Notes: generated by a model not told the origin, from the sequence alone. 64,000 nt of DNA from Henriciella sp. (GCA_013213785.1 JABSPZ010000010.1:1-64000), one strand, 5' to 3'; positions 28,898-38,260 are shown, counted from the first letter of the stretch. Program-made: numbers and translations.

Positions 28898-29476
28898 GTG
28901 ACGATTAAAATTGCAGGCAGACATATGGATGTTGGAGATACGCTCAGCGAGCGGATTTCTGATGGTCTAGAAGCCGCTGTCACCAAATATTTCGATAGAA
29001 GTTTTGATGCCAGTGTAACCGTGGAAAAACGCGGGCACGAGGTTATCACCGATTGCAATGTCCACCTCCCATCCGGAATTGTTTTGCAATCAACAGGAGC
29101 TGCAGCTGATCCATACGCCTCTTTGGAGGAGTCGCTGGAGAAGATGGAAAAGCGCGTTCGCCGTTACCATCGTCGTCTAAAGGATCATCACAAACGGGCA
29201 CCACTTCCGAGTGAACCTGCAAATGCCTTTATTCTTAAAGGCGGGGATGATGGTGAAGCCCCCGAGGACAAGGGCGAAGCGCCCTTGATCGTCGCGGAGT
29301 CAGCGTCCGATGTGAAAACAATGTCTGTCTCAGAAGCTGTTATGCAGCTGGAGCTGTCAGACACCCCTGCCGTTTTGTTCCGAAATGTGAAACACAGCGG
29401 CCTGAACATGGTGTATCGGCGAGAAGACGGCAATATTGGGTGGGTTGACCCGGCTGGACATTCCTCCACCGCTTGA
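28898..29476 (+). CDS. hpf: Ribosome hibernation promoting factor, long form
   Basis: TIKIAGRHMDVGDTLSERISDGLEAAVTKYFDRSFDASVTVEKRGHE...; C-terminal dimerisation domain ALLFRNVKHSGLNMVYRREDGNIGWVDP-like. GTG start. Confidence 0.93.
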   Translation: MTIKIAGRHMDVGDTLSERISDGLEAAVTKYFDRSFDASVTVEKRGHEVITDCNVHLPSGIVLQSTGAAADPYASLEESLEKMEKRVRRYHRRLKDHHKRAPLPSEPANAFILKGGDDGEAPEDKGEAPLIVAESASDVKTMSVSEAVMQLELSDTPAVLFRNVKHSGLNMVYRREDGNIGWVDPAGHSSTA

Positions 29477-29495
29477 ACCGACAGGTCTGAGTAAA

Positions 29496-29969
29496 ATGGC
29501 AAATGATCTTACAAGCCTCCTTGCGGAGGGGGTTATTCTTGGTCCGCAATCGAGCGAGAGTCGCAAACAGATTCTGAGCACACTTGCGGACGCTATCGGT
29601 GCGAAACATGGCATCGATGGGCGCGATATTTTCGACGCCGTGATTGAGCGCGAAAACCTCGGTTCAACCAGTGTTGGAGAGGGCGTCGCAATTCCGCATG
29701 CGCGCATTCCCCAGTTGAGCGCGCCTGTCGGAGCCTTTGTGCGTCTCCACGAGGGTGTCGATTTCGACGCGATTGACGGTCGTCCATGCGACCTGATCTT
29801 CATGCTCCTCGCCCCAAATGCTGCCGGCGCAGACCATTTGCGGGCTTTGGCTCAGGTGAGCCGCGCCTTCCGTAATGCTGATCTTCGGACCGCACTTCGT
29901 GCGGCGACAGACCAAGATGACTTGCTGGCGCTCCTATGCCCGCAAGCCATGGCCGAGAGCGCAGCCTAA
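29496..29969 (+). CDS. ptsN: PTS IIA-like nitrogen regulatory protein
   Basis: VIERENLGSTSVGEGVAIPHARIPQLSAPVGAFVRLHEGVDFDAIDGRPCDLIFMLLAP. Confidence 0.95.
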   Translation: MANDLTSLLAEGVILGPQSSESRKQILSTLADAIGAKHGIDGRDIFDAVIERENLGSTSVGEGVAIPHARIPQLSAPVGAFVRLHEGVDFDAIDGRPCDLIFMLLAPNAAGADHLRALAQVSRAFRNADLRTALRAATDQDDLLALLCPQAMAESAA

Positions 29970-30007
29970 CCGGATCGTGATTGGCGAATCTCGCCTCTGA
30001 CCATATA

Positions 30008-30027
30008 TCTCCTCGCACTTGAGGAGA
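30008..30027 (+). promoter_or_regulatory. Hairpin sequestering the Shine-Dalgarno sequence
   Basis: TCTCCTC-gcactt-GAGGAGA; GAGGAG is the SD 8-13 nt upstream of ATG 30035. Confidence 0.5.
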
Positions 30028-30034
30028 CACAATC

Positions 30035-30970
30035 ATGAAAACTTTAGCGAGCCTGACCGCCGTCGGGCTGATTCTGAGTCCTGTGGCATTCGCACATGGA
30101 CCTCACGTACCACTCGCACAGCAAGCTCAACCCACGCCGGTAACAACCACCGATCTCGGTGATGGCCTGTACATGCTGCAAGGCCGCGGCGGGAATATTG
30201 GCGTGCTCGCGGGCGAAGACGGCGTCTTCGTGATCGACAGCCAGTATGCAGACATGGCGCCCGGTATTTTGAGCGCGATTGACGAGATTGCCGGCGAAAC
30301 GCCGCGCTATCTGGTGAACACGCACTGGCACGGTGATCACGCTGGGGGGAACGCGATTATCGGCGATACAGGCGCCACCATTATTGCGCATGAGGGCGTC
30401 CGCGAGCGCGTCACTGTCGATATCACGCGCGATTTTTTCGGCCAAGAATCAACCACGCCAGCGCTGCCAGCCTCGGCCTGGCCTGTGATCACGTTCAATG
30501 ATGAGATGACGCTCTATTTGAACGGCCAAACCGTTCGGCTGATCCACGCCCCGGATGCGCATACAGATGGCGACACGTTCATCTATTTCGAAGAAGCCGA
30601 TGTGTTGCACACAGGCGACCTGATGTTCAGCGGCATGTTCCCCTTCGTTGATATCACATCGGGCGGAAGTTTTGCGGGCTTCACGGCAGCATCTCAAGCG
30701 ATGGCAGATATGATTTCAGATGACACCCGCATCATCCCTGGCCATGGACCGCTCTCCAGCAAATCGGACATCACGGCGATCGTTGATATGCTTCAACGCA
30801 CAACCGCCGCGGTTCAGGCCGAGATTGACGCTGGCAGAGATATCGAGGCCGTTCTGGATGCCGCCCCTCTGACGCCATGGGTCGAAGACTGGGCTTGGGG
30901 CTTTATCAATGAGGCCCGTTTCACGCGTCTCATCTTTGCGGATTTAAGCGCGGTCAGCGAAACCGAATAG
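30035..30970 (+). CDS. Secreted MBL-fold metallo-hydrolase
   Basis: Signal peptide; NTHWHGDHAGGNAIIGDTG (HxHxDH), ADVLHTGDLMF, IIPGHGPLS. Confidence 0.93.
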   Translation: MKTLASLTAVGLILSPVAFAHGPHVPLAQQAQPTPVTTTDLGDGLYMLQGRGGNIGVLAGEDGVFVIDSQYADMAPGILSAIDEIAGETPRYLVNTHWHGDHAGGNAIIGDTGATIIAHEGVRERVTVDITRDFFGQESTTPALPASAWPVITFNDEMTLYLNGQTVRLIHAPDAHTDGDTFIYFEEADVLHTGDLMFSGMFPFVDITSGGSFAGFTAASQAMADMISDDTRIIPGHGPLSSKSDITAIVDMLQRTTAAVQAEIDAGRDIEAVLDAAPLTPWVEDWAWGFINEARFTRLIFADLSAVSETE

Positions 30971-30985
30971 AACCGGGTCTATTCG
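30964..30985. terminator. Perfect dyad spanning both stop codons of a convergent pair
   Basis: CGAATAGA-accggg-TCTATTCG; each arm contains the TAG stop of one gene. Confidence 0.5.
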
Positions 30986-31998
30986 TTCGTTTCGGTTAAA
31001 CGCGGATCACCTGCGGGGATAATGACCTCATCCTCGACGGTGCTCCACTCAACATCCATCATGAAAGCGCGGACGTCGGCAATTGACTGTTCCGCGTTTT
31101 CTTCTTGCGGCAAGTGACCGATGTTCTCGTAGACCGCCAAGGTCGCGTTCGGGATCGCATCGGCGAACTTCTGAGCGCCGGATACAGGAACTAGATTGTC
31201 CTCTGTCCCCCACATCACCAAAGTGGGAACCGAGATAGCAGAGAGTTTGTCTGCGGAGGCCTTTACCCGGTCGCCCGACATAATCGCCAGCAAGGTTTCC
31301 CGGTGTCCTGGCGCACGCGACAAAGATACATAACGTTCCACCAAAGAGTCAGTCACAAAAGAGGGATCCGCATAAGAATCCTCAAGACCGGAGCGTGTGA
31401 GCGAGGTCATGTCCAAGTCTTTGATCAATGACCGCGCGACTGGGTTCGATAGAAGCGTGAAAATAAAGGGAGACCCGTCACCCTCGCCTTCTTCTTCCGG
31501 CCACCCTGATGCTGCGACAAGAATAAGGCCGTCTAGCGTTTCTGGATAAGCAAGTGCGTAAGACCAAGCGGTGTTGCCGCCCATGGAATTCCCGGCAAGC
31601 GTGAACCGTTCCACGCCGAGATCCTGCGTGACTTCGTGCACGACATCCGCAAAGCGTTCAATTTTAGCTTGGCTCGGATTTTCGGCACGGGTCAAACCAT
31701 GCCCTGGTAGATCAAGCGTGATCACGCGGTAATCCAGCTCCAGCGATGTTTTCCAGGCCTCCCATGTGTGGAGAGACGCTGAAAATCCATGCACGAGCAC
31801 CAGCGCGGCCCGGTCTTGCGGACCGGTATCTGTGTAATGGACTTTCAGCCCATCATCTAATGTCATGAATTGCGTATCGGGGACCGAATAAGCGGTCTCC
31901 AATGTGTCATAAGGAATGTCCGCTCTTCTGAGCGCCAACCACCCTGCGGCAAGCACGGCGATTATTGTAAGGCTGACGGCAAGCGTTCTGCGCATCAA
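30979..31998 (-). CDS. Alpha/beta hydrolase
   Basis: LVLVHGFSASLHTWEAW, LAGNSMGGNTAWSYAL nucleophile elbow, MWGTEDNLVP, NIGHLPQEE. Confidence 0.93.
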   Translation of the reverse strand: MMRRTLAVSLTIIAVLAAGWLALRRADIPYDTLETAYSVPDTQFMTLDDGLKVHYTDTGPQDRAALVLVHGFSASLHTWEAWKTSLELDYRVITLDLPGHGLTRAENPSQAKIERFADVVHEVTQDLGVERFTLAGNSMGGNTAWSYALAYPETLDGLILVAASGWPEEEGEGDGSPFIFTLLSNPVARSLIKDLDMTSLTRSGLEDSYADPSFVTDSLVERYVSLSRAPGHRETLLAIMSGDRVKASADKLSAISVPTLVMWGTEDNLVPVSGAQKFADAIPNATLAVYENIGHLPQEENAEQSIADVRAFMMDVEWSTVEDEVIIPAGDPRLTETNE

Positions 31999-32063
31999 AC
32001 TGGTACTCCACGAATGCCCACTGTCGTAAAACCGTCAAAAATTAACGATGTCAAAGAAAAGAT

Positions 32064-32804
32064 TCATCGCGAACAGACCGAACAATCCGGGTTCGGACGA
32101 AGTTTCAGCACCCGGCTTTCACCCGATAGCCCATCAATAATAAGCAATCGCCCGATAAGTGTTTTTCCCGCACCGGTCACAAGTTTTATCGTCTCGAGCG
32201 CCATCCGGGTGCCAACCATGCCGGTCAGCGCACCAATGACGCCCACATCATCGCAGGCTTCAGCCGCTGGCGGCAGCTCTGGTACAAAGCAGGCGTAGCA
32301 CGGCGCTTCAGCATCCACGCCCGACGCATAGACTGAGATTTGCCCTGTCCATCGGCTCGCGGCGCCTGACACCAAAACACGGCCCGTTTGATGCGCGAGC
32401 TCGTTCAGCGCAAACCGGGTTTCGAAATTATCCGTCGCATCGATCAGGATAGACCCAAGCAATTCACTGCCCGACGCGAAGCGTTTCCGCTGTACGGTGA
32501 CGGATATGTCCGGATTGAGCGCGAGTAGCCGGTCCCGCAGAATGTCTGCTTTAGCGCGGTCGATATCGGCATCGGCGAATTGGACCTGCCGCTGCAAATT
32601 CGATCGATCCACGAGATCATCGTCCCAGATCTCAATCTCGCCGATCCCTGCCGCCGCCAGATAGAGCGCACATGGTCCGCCGAGCGCACCCGCCCCCACA
32701 ATCGATACTTTCGCGCCGCGCAGTTTCTGCACGCCGGGGCCGCCAATCTCCTTCAGGAGAATGTGGCGTTTGTGCCGTTCAAGCTGATCTGCGGTGAAAG
32801 CCAT
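32064..32804 (-). CDS. HesA/MoeB/ThiF family adenylyltransferase
   Basis: RHILLKEIGGPGVQKLRGAKVSIVGAGALGGPCALYLAAAGIGEIEIWDDDLVDRSNLQRQ; DATDNFETR. Confidence 0.93.
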   Translation of the reverse strand: MAFTADQLERHKRHILLKEIGGPGVQKLRGAKVSIVGAGALGGPCALYLAAAGIGEIEIWDDDLVDRSNLQRQVQFADADIDRAKADILRDRLLALNPDISVTVQRKRFASGSELLGSILIDATDNFETRFALNELAHQTGRVLVSGAASRWTGQISVYASGVDAEAPCYACFVPELPPAAEACDDVGVIGALTGMVGTRMALETIKLVTGAGKTLIGRLLIIDGLSGESRVLKLRPNPDCSVCSR

Positions 32805-32917
32805 ACGCTCTTATTATAGACCAGAACAAAGTGTGGCGAGAGAGAACACCACCCGCCAGATATCGCCACTCCGCTGTCATAATTCATCATTTTTCATCAA
32901 ATGCCTGCCACAAGTCC

Positions 32918-32932
32918 TTACTAAAAGGTTAA
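32918..32932 (+). promoter_or_regulatory. Near-consensus CtrA box
   Basis: TTAC-N7-TTAA (consensus TTAA-N7-TTAA) 35 nt upstream of start 32967. Confidence 0.3.
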
Positions 32933-32966
32933 CAGATGAGTAGGGTTGCCCTTGGGAGGATGGCTG

Positions 32967-34148
32967 ATGAGTGACCAAACGCCGAATATGGCGGGTACGC
33001 TGACACGAGAGGACATCGTCGATCTGACGAAACGTCCGAGCGATGCCTATAACCAAGTTATCCTGCAAGCCGACTATACGACGCGCGCCGCGCTGAGCTT
33101 TTATCGGTTTCGCCAATTAGGTGGGGACTATCACCTTCCCGCCAAGCGCCTCAAAAAACAGCCCGAAACCGGCGCGCCTGAGCCGAATACGGAACAGAAC
33201 CCGCGCCACGCTAAGCTCAAGCTCGGGCAAAACACAGGCCGCGGCGTCCATTATATCTCGAGCCACCCAAAAGTACCGATGCTGCAAATGTCGATCATCG
33301 CCTTGATGATCATTTTTGAGAGTGCCGCGAACGCTTACTTCTTTGCCAAAGAAAGCGAGTTCGGTCTTGCCGGTGGTATTTTCCAGGCCGCCGCGGTATC
33401 CCTCGCCAACGTTGCCACAGCCTTCTTTATTGTAGGCTATTGGGGCATGCGCCACATCTCGATGCCGTTTGATATCGACAATATTTTCAGCCGCCGGAAT
33501 CTCTATGTTGTGATGGGATTAGTGGCGATTATCGTCGGCCTGTCTTTGGTCTTCTTGGTCAACCTCTCTGCCGCGCACTATCGAAACATACTTGATATGC
33601 AGGCTTTAGGGCAGGAATTGCCCGCCGACTTGCCGACAAAGGTACTCCCGCACTTTATCGTCGACCCTGCGGTCTGTGAGAAGATCCTCAGCTCTCCGCT
33701 TGGTGAAACAATTGGCAGCGCCGCCACCAATGCGATGTGCCGCCCGTTTGCGCTACACTCGTTAGATGCGATGGTCCTGTTCGCGCTGGGATTGGCGATT
33801 GCCGCCTTCGCAGCGTTCGAAGGCCGCCGTCTCGACTCGCCCTTCCCTGGCTTCTCAGACGCCGCACGCGGCCTTGAGCGGGCCCGTTCAGACCTGCAAG
33901 ACGCCTTGTACGATTTCGAAGACAGCTATGAAGACATCAAAGAGCTGGTGCTGGAAGTGAAATACGGCCCTGAAGAGATGGAAGACGAAGACCTCAACGC
34001 GCAGGAAAAAATGATCATCCATCGCACCATGCAAGAGATGGTTGCACCGTATCAAAAGCTGCTCCGAACGACCGATGATGGCTTGTCAGACGAATTTGGC
34101 CTTGAACACGCGATTATTGATCAGTTCCGAGTGAAGGCGGACGACTAA
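32967..34148 (+). CDS. Uncharacterised polytopic membrane protein
   Basis: 393 aa; 4 predicted TM segments with IIFESAANAYFFAKESEFGLAGGIFQAAAVSLANVATAFF; C-terminal acidic helical domain. Confidence 0.8.
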   Translation: MSDQTPNMAGTLTREDIVDLTKRPSDAYNQVILQADYTTRAALSFYRFRQLGGDYHLPAKRLKKQPETGAPEPNTEQNPRHAKLKLGQNTGRGVHYISSHPKVPMLQMSIIALMIIFESAANAYFFAKESEFGLAGGIFQAAAVSLANVATAFFIVGYWGMRHISMPFDIDNIFSRRNLYVVMGLVAIIVGLSLVFLVNLSAAHYRNILDMQALGQELPADLPTKVLPHFIVDPAVCEKILSSPLGETIGSAATNAMCRPFALHSLDAMVLFALGLAIAAFAAFEGRRLDSPFPGFSDAARGLERARSDLQDALYDFEDSYEDIKELVLEVKYGPEEMEDEDLNAQEKMIIHRTMQEMVAPYQKLLRTTDDGLSDEFGLEHAIIDQFRVKADD

Positions 34149-34960
34149 TGGCGCGGCGTCGGCGAACCAGACAGAAGAAACAACGCAATCAGGCGATCTT
34201 GAACTTTGTTCTCGCGGGCCTCGCCGTTGCAGTAATCGGCTTTTCTTTCTTCGCGCTGCAACCCGAACCCTATGATGAAATGACCTTGTGTGAGCTGTCG
34301 GACGAGTTGCCGGCGCACACTGCGATCATCATCGACAAGACGGACGAATATAGCGAGCAGCAAGCCGGACTGATTGCGGCGGTCATTCGCCGTTCTCGCG
34401 ATCGTTTGGACGTTGGCGAGCGGTTTACGCTGTTCGAACTGGATCAGTTCGGGCAATTCGATCCGCGCGGAGAGTTTTCGCTCTGTAATCCGGGACGCGG
34501 CGACCAAGTGAACGCGCTGTTCCGAAACCCGGAGCGCATCGAAGAACGCTTCAACGAGAAATTCGACCGGCCGCTTCAAACCGTTCTTGAGGATCTGGTT
34601 GTCCCAAAAGAGGCGCCAAATAGCCCTGTTCTCGAAGCGATGGCCCGCCTGGGTCAGACCGAAGCCTTTTCCGATCGCGCGCCGCAACGCCGGATCGTTA
34701 TCATCTCAGACATGTTGCAAAACTCCGATGCTTTCACTGCCTATGGCGGCGGAGGATCAATGCCCGCAAATATGCCGGATGCCATTACAGTCGCTGACAC
34801 CACCATGCGCCGCTTTGGAAACAGCCTCGATGGCGTGTCTCTGGAAGTTCGGCTGATCCCGAGACAGCGCTATGTCGACATGCAGCGTGGTGCTCTGAAA
34901 GAATACTGGAATGACGTGTTCGCTGAGCTTGGCGTGGATGTGACCTGGCGCGACCTCTAG
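34148..34960 (+). CDS. Uncharacterised signal-anchored protein, degenerate vWA/Rossmann-like
   Basis: Basic N-terminus plus TM; TAIIIDKTDEYSEQQAGLIAAVIRRSRDRLDVGERFTLFELDQFG and RRIVIISDMLQNSDAF; TAATG-coupled to the upstream gene. Confidence 0.75.
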   Translation: MARRRRTRQKKQRNQAILNFVLAGLAVAVIGFSFFALQPEPYDEMTLCELSDELPAHTAIIIDKTDEYSEQQAGLIAAVIRRSRDRLDVGERFTLFELDQFGQFDPRGEFSLCNPGRGDQVNALFRNPERIEERFNEKFDRPLQTVLEDLVVPKEAPNSPVLEAMARLGQTEAFSDRAPQRRIVIISDMLQNSDAFTAYGGGGSMPANMPDAITVADTTMRRFGNSLDGVSLEVRLIPRQRYVDMQRGALKEYWNDVFAELGVDVTWRDL

Positions 34961-35616
34961 CGGACGCGAAAGATCGCCATTCCATCATAGCCTTTAGCGC
35001 CAACAGTTTGCAGAGCGGTCATATCCAGGCCGTCGAGCGTCGCCGCATAAGCCATCATGGCGCGGACGCCTTTAACGCTATTCTCTTGGCCATCTACATC
35101 GATCACCGCGCCGCCTCGAACGATATTATCGGCCACGATCACAGCGCCAGAGCCCGTGAGCTTTAAAGCGCGCTCAAGATAGTTCTTATGATTGACCTTG
35201 TCGGCATCGATAAAGACGAAATCGAAGTGCCCACCGCTGGCGATTTCAGCATCGAGAACATCCACCGCGGGGCCTGTGCGCAAATCGATCCGGTCGCCAA
35301 ATCCTGAGGTATCGATGTTTTGCTGAGCAATTGCGGCCGTCCGCGTATCAATCTCTGTGGTGATCAGCTGCCCACCTTCGGGCAGCGCCCGCGCCATAGC
35401 GACGGCGGAGTATCCACCAAGGCACCCGATCTCCAGGACGCGTTTTGAGCCGTTCAATTTGATCAAGATCGCCAAAAACGCGGCTTGGAGCGGCGTCACA
35501 GCATGTGGAACCAAGCCCGCCGCTTCGCTTTTGCGGGCAATTTCATCCAGAACTCTGTCTGATTTGAGCAAGTTCTCACCCAAATATGCGTCTACGGCGG
35601 CATGAATATCAGTCAT
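34957..35616 (-). CDS. Class I SAM-dependent O-methyltransferase (CCoAOMT-like)
   Basis: KRVLEIGCLGGYSAVAMARALPEGGQLITTEID, FDFVFIDADKVNHKNYLE, GAVIVADNIVRGG. Confidence 0.93.
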   Translation of the reverse strand: MTDIHAAVDAYLGENLLKSDRVLDEIARKSEAAGLVPHAVTPLQAAFLAILIKLNGSKRVLEIGCLGGYSAVAMARALPEGGQLITTEIDTRTAAIAQQNIDTSGFGDRIDLRTGPAVDVLDAEIASGGHFDFVFIDADKVNHKNYLERALKLTGSGAVIVADNIVRGGAVIDVDGQENSVKGVRAMMAYAATLDGLDMTALQTVGAKGYDGMAIFRVR

Positions 35617-35717
35617 ACTGAAGGTTAACTTCCCTTAACAGCGCTTGGGCCTTGAGCCCCACAACAATCAAGCCTACCACTTATGCGGGAGTGTAGAGTT
35701 TCACAACAAAGGTCGCC

Positions 35718-36530
35718 ATGCTGGGAGCCCAATTGCGTCATTTTGCGCTCGTTTGCGTCGTTCTGCCGTTAAGTGCAGTCGCGCAGGAAAGCACCAGCGC
35801 GCAGTTCGCATTCCCAAGCAATGCCGGTCAGCTCTACGAAGCCAGCCAAAGCGATGTCACCGTACCTGTCGCATCTTATGATGTTGAAAATGGCGCGAAT
35901 GCCCCAGCCGTGATGATTCCTGTCGAAAACCTCGCAACCCCGATGCGTTGTATGACGGCTTGGTCTTATCTGGCGGGCCGCGCAATTGAAGACTCTGAAA
36001 CCATGAGCAATTTGCACTCGGATTTCACAGAAGCCACGGCCAGCGCGCATTGGCAGCACTGGCTCAAAGTCGATCTAGAGTCCCATCAAGGCGTGTTTAG
36101 CGCCGACTTCCACCAGCGCAGACTCGCGGCAGAGCGGGCTTTCAGTATTGCGCTCGCGCGCGGGGAAGAAGCCTATGCCTTCCAAACGCTCGGCACTTGT
36201 TATGTTGAACCGCGGCTGCGCGAACTCGGAGACCCGACACAGCTCCTGAGAAACTTCATGATTGCGCATCAAGGCCTACCAGAATCCTATGCGGTTCCTG
36301 TTCTCCAACGCCAATTGCGGGCCTTTCCAATCTCTCTAGCAGACGATGTCGAGGACGATGCTGGATGTGACGACGACGCCCAGGAGACAGCCGCAATCGT
36401 AAGTGAACGGGTAAAGCTGCAATGTTTTGATCGTGGGGGCATTCTCGCCTCCAATGTCAAAGTTTCGGCGGAGACTTTGGACAGCGTTTGCCGTGTTACC
36501 GCTGCTGTTCAGTGTGAGAATGTTCCCTAG
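35718..36530 (+). CDS. Hypothetical secreted protein
   Basis: Signal peptide LRHFALVCVVLPLSAVAQ; no family recognised. Confidence 0.6.
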   Translation: MLGAQLRHFALVCVVLPLSAVAQESTSAQFAFPSNAGQLYEASQSDVTVPVASYDVENGANAPAVMIPVENLATPMRCMTAWSYLAGRAIEDSETMSNLHSDFTEATASAHWQHWLKVDLESHQGVFSADFHQRRLAAERAFSIALARGEEAYAFQTLGTCYVEPRLRELGDPTQLLRNFMIAHQGLPESYAVPVLQRQLRAFPISLADDVEDDAGCDDDAQETAAIVSERVKLQCFDRGGILASNVKVSAETLDSVCRVTAAVQCENVP

Positions 36531-36551
36531 CTCAGCAAAGCTCGCTATGGC

Positions 36552-37919
36552 TTGGCGCTTATGACTGATTTGCCTGTTCCTGCTGGCGCAACTGTGCCTG
36601 ATACAATCTATGCGAAACCAGCAACTTGGGTTGCTAGTGGCGCTGGAGCGCAGGGTAATCTGTTCCTGACAGGCCGGGCTGGCACCGGCAAAACCACCCT
36701 GCTCCGCAAATTCATGGCCGAAGCGGGCGAAAGCGCGATTGTGCTCGCCCCAACCGGTGTGGCTGCGATGAATGCAGGCGGCCAGACACTTCATTCGTTT
36801 TTCAAGTTCCCACCCCGCCTCATCGAACCTCAAGATGTGAAACGCCTTCGCACTGCGCGCCTGATGAAAGCGGCTGAGACGATTATCATTGACGAAATCT
36901 CGATGGTGCGCGCCGACATGCTGGACGCGATCGATCGCAGCCTGAAGCTCAATCGCGGCTCCAAGCGCCCGTTTGGCGGCGTGCGGATGATACTCGCCGG
37001 TGATCTGCACCAACTACCGCCCGTCGTGCGCGGCGACGAAGATCCTATTCTGAAAGAGCGTTATGGCGGCCACTATTTCTTCAACGCGCCCGCGTTCAAG
37101 GAGGCTGAATTTGCGCTGCTCGCCCTCAAGCACGTGTTTCGCCAAGAGGACCCGCGCTTTCTCGCGCTGCTGGGCGCGATGCGTCAGGGGCGATTGACCC
37201 CCGCGGATCAGAGCGTGCTGCAAAGTGTTGTCTCCGACAGAGACGCCGTGGAAGCCAGCGAAACGCATATCGTCCTCACACCCAACAATGCCAACGCCTA
37301 TCGGATCAATCAGGCGCGGTTGGAAGATTTACCAGGCCCAGAGAAAGTCTTCGAAGCGCGCGTCCAAGGTGATTTCGACGAGAAGACCTACCCCACCGAA
37401 GCCGACCTGGAGCTGAAAGAAGGCGCCCGGGTGATGCTGATCAAGAATGACCCGGAAGGTCGATGGGTGAACGGTTCGCTCGCCACCGTCGCGGGTTGGT
37501 CAGGTCGCAACGTTGTGGTTGAGCTTGGCGGGCTCGAATATGAGATCGAACCTGCGGCCTGGGAAAAATACAAATACTCGCTTGATCCTGAGACCAAAAA
37601 GGTTTCCCGCGAAGTGGTTGGGACGTTTAAACAGGTCCCAGTTCGGCTCGCCTATGCTGTGACCATTCATAAGGCGCAGGGCCTCACACTCGATAAGGTC
37701 TATATCGACTTGGACCGAGGCATGTTCGCTCACGGCCAGGCCTATGTGGCCTTTTCCAGAGCACGAAACCTAGAGGGCCTCGAGATCTCCCGCGCGCTGC
37801 GCCCGAGAGATCTTGTTATGGATCGCAATGCCTTCGCGTTTGGAAAACTGGATCCGATTGAAGACAATGATGCCTATCTCCTCGCCAAATTCGCGCGCGA
37901 GGATGATGCTTTGATTTAA
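36552..37919 (+). CDS. PIF1-like/RecD-like superfamily 1B DNA helicase
   Basis: GNLFLTGRAGTGKTTLLRKF (Walker A), IIIDEISMVRADMLDAID, GDLHQLPPV, AYAVTIHKAQGLTLDKVYIDL, AYVAFSRARNLEGL. Confidence 0.93.
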   Translation: MALMTDLPVPAGATVPDTIYAKPATWVASGAGAQGNLFLTGRAGTGKTTLLRKFMAEAGESAIVLAPTGVAAMNAGGQTLHSFFKFPPRLIEPQDVKRLRTARLMKAAETIIIDEISMVRADMLDAIDRSLKLNRGSKRPFGGVRMILAGDLHQLPPVVRGDEDPILKERYGGHYFFNAPAFKEAEFALLALKHVFRQEDPRFLALLGAMRQGRLTPADQSVLQSVVSDRDAVEASETHIVLTPNNANAYRINQARLEDLPGPEKVFEARVQGDFDEKTYPTEADLELKEGARVMLIKNDPEGRWVNGSLATVAGWSGRNVVVELGGLEYEIEPAAWEKYKYSLDPETKKVSREVVGTFKQVPVRLAYAVTIHKAQGLTLDKVYIDLDRGMFAHGQAYVAFSRARNLEGLEISRALRPRDLVMDRNAFAFGKLDPIEDNDAYLLAKFAREDDALI

Positions 37920-38260
37920 GCAGCGGCGCGGCGTTCTCCGATTAAAAGCGCCTTCAGATCACCATTCACTCTAAAGCTCATGATCAAGAGATAGATGGTT
38001 AGAAACAACCCTCCGCCTGTTAGCGCGAGCGGGGTTAGAACCCACCCAATGAGACTATATTCATGGCGCCAGCCGACCCAGAGAGCTGACAAGATCAAGA
38101 AGCCCATAAAGTCTAGATTGAACTGCCCCGGCCAGGCCATGGCGGCCATATCATTGAAGAAGATTGGAACCAGGCCCATGCCGTGATTAGCGATCACAAT
38201 CAGGGTGTAGACGGTTAAAACGATCAGAAAAACGACAGGGTATAGGCGTAACAAGGTCAT
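37916..38260 (-). CDS. Hypothetical small membrane protein (114 aa)
   Basis: Three or four hydrophobic segments; good SD (aggaggcc). Confidence 0.65.
   Translation of the reverse strand: MTLLRLYPVVFLIVLTVYTLIVIANHGMGLVPIFFNDMAAMAWPGQFNLDFMGFLILSALWVGWRHEYSLIGWVLTPLALTGGGLFLTIYLLIMSFRVNGDLKALLIGERRAAA

Noticed and set aside
35627-35643. GTTAAC-TTCCC-TTAAC as a CtrA box
   Set aside because: Spacing between TTAA half-sites is 6 nt rather than 7, so it does not fit the CtrA consensus.
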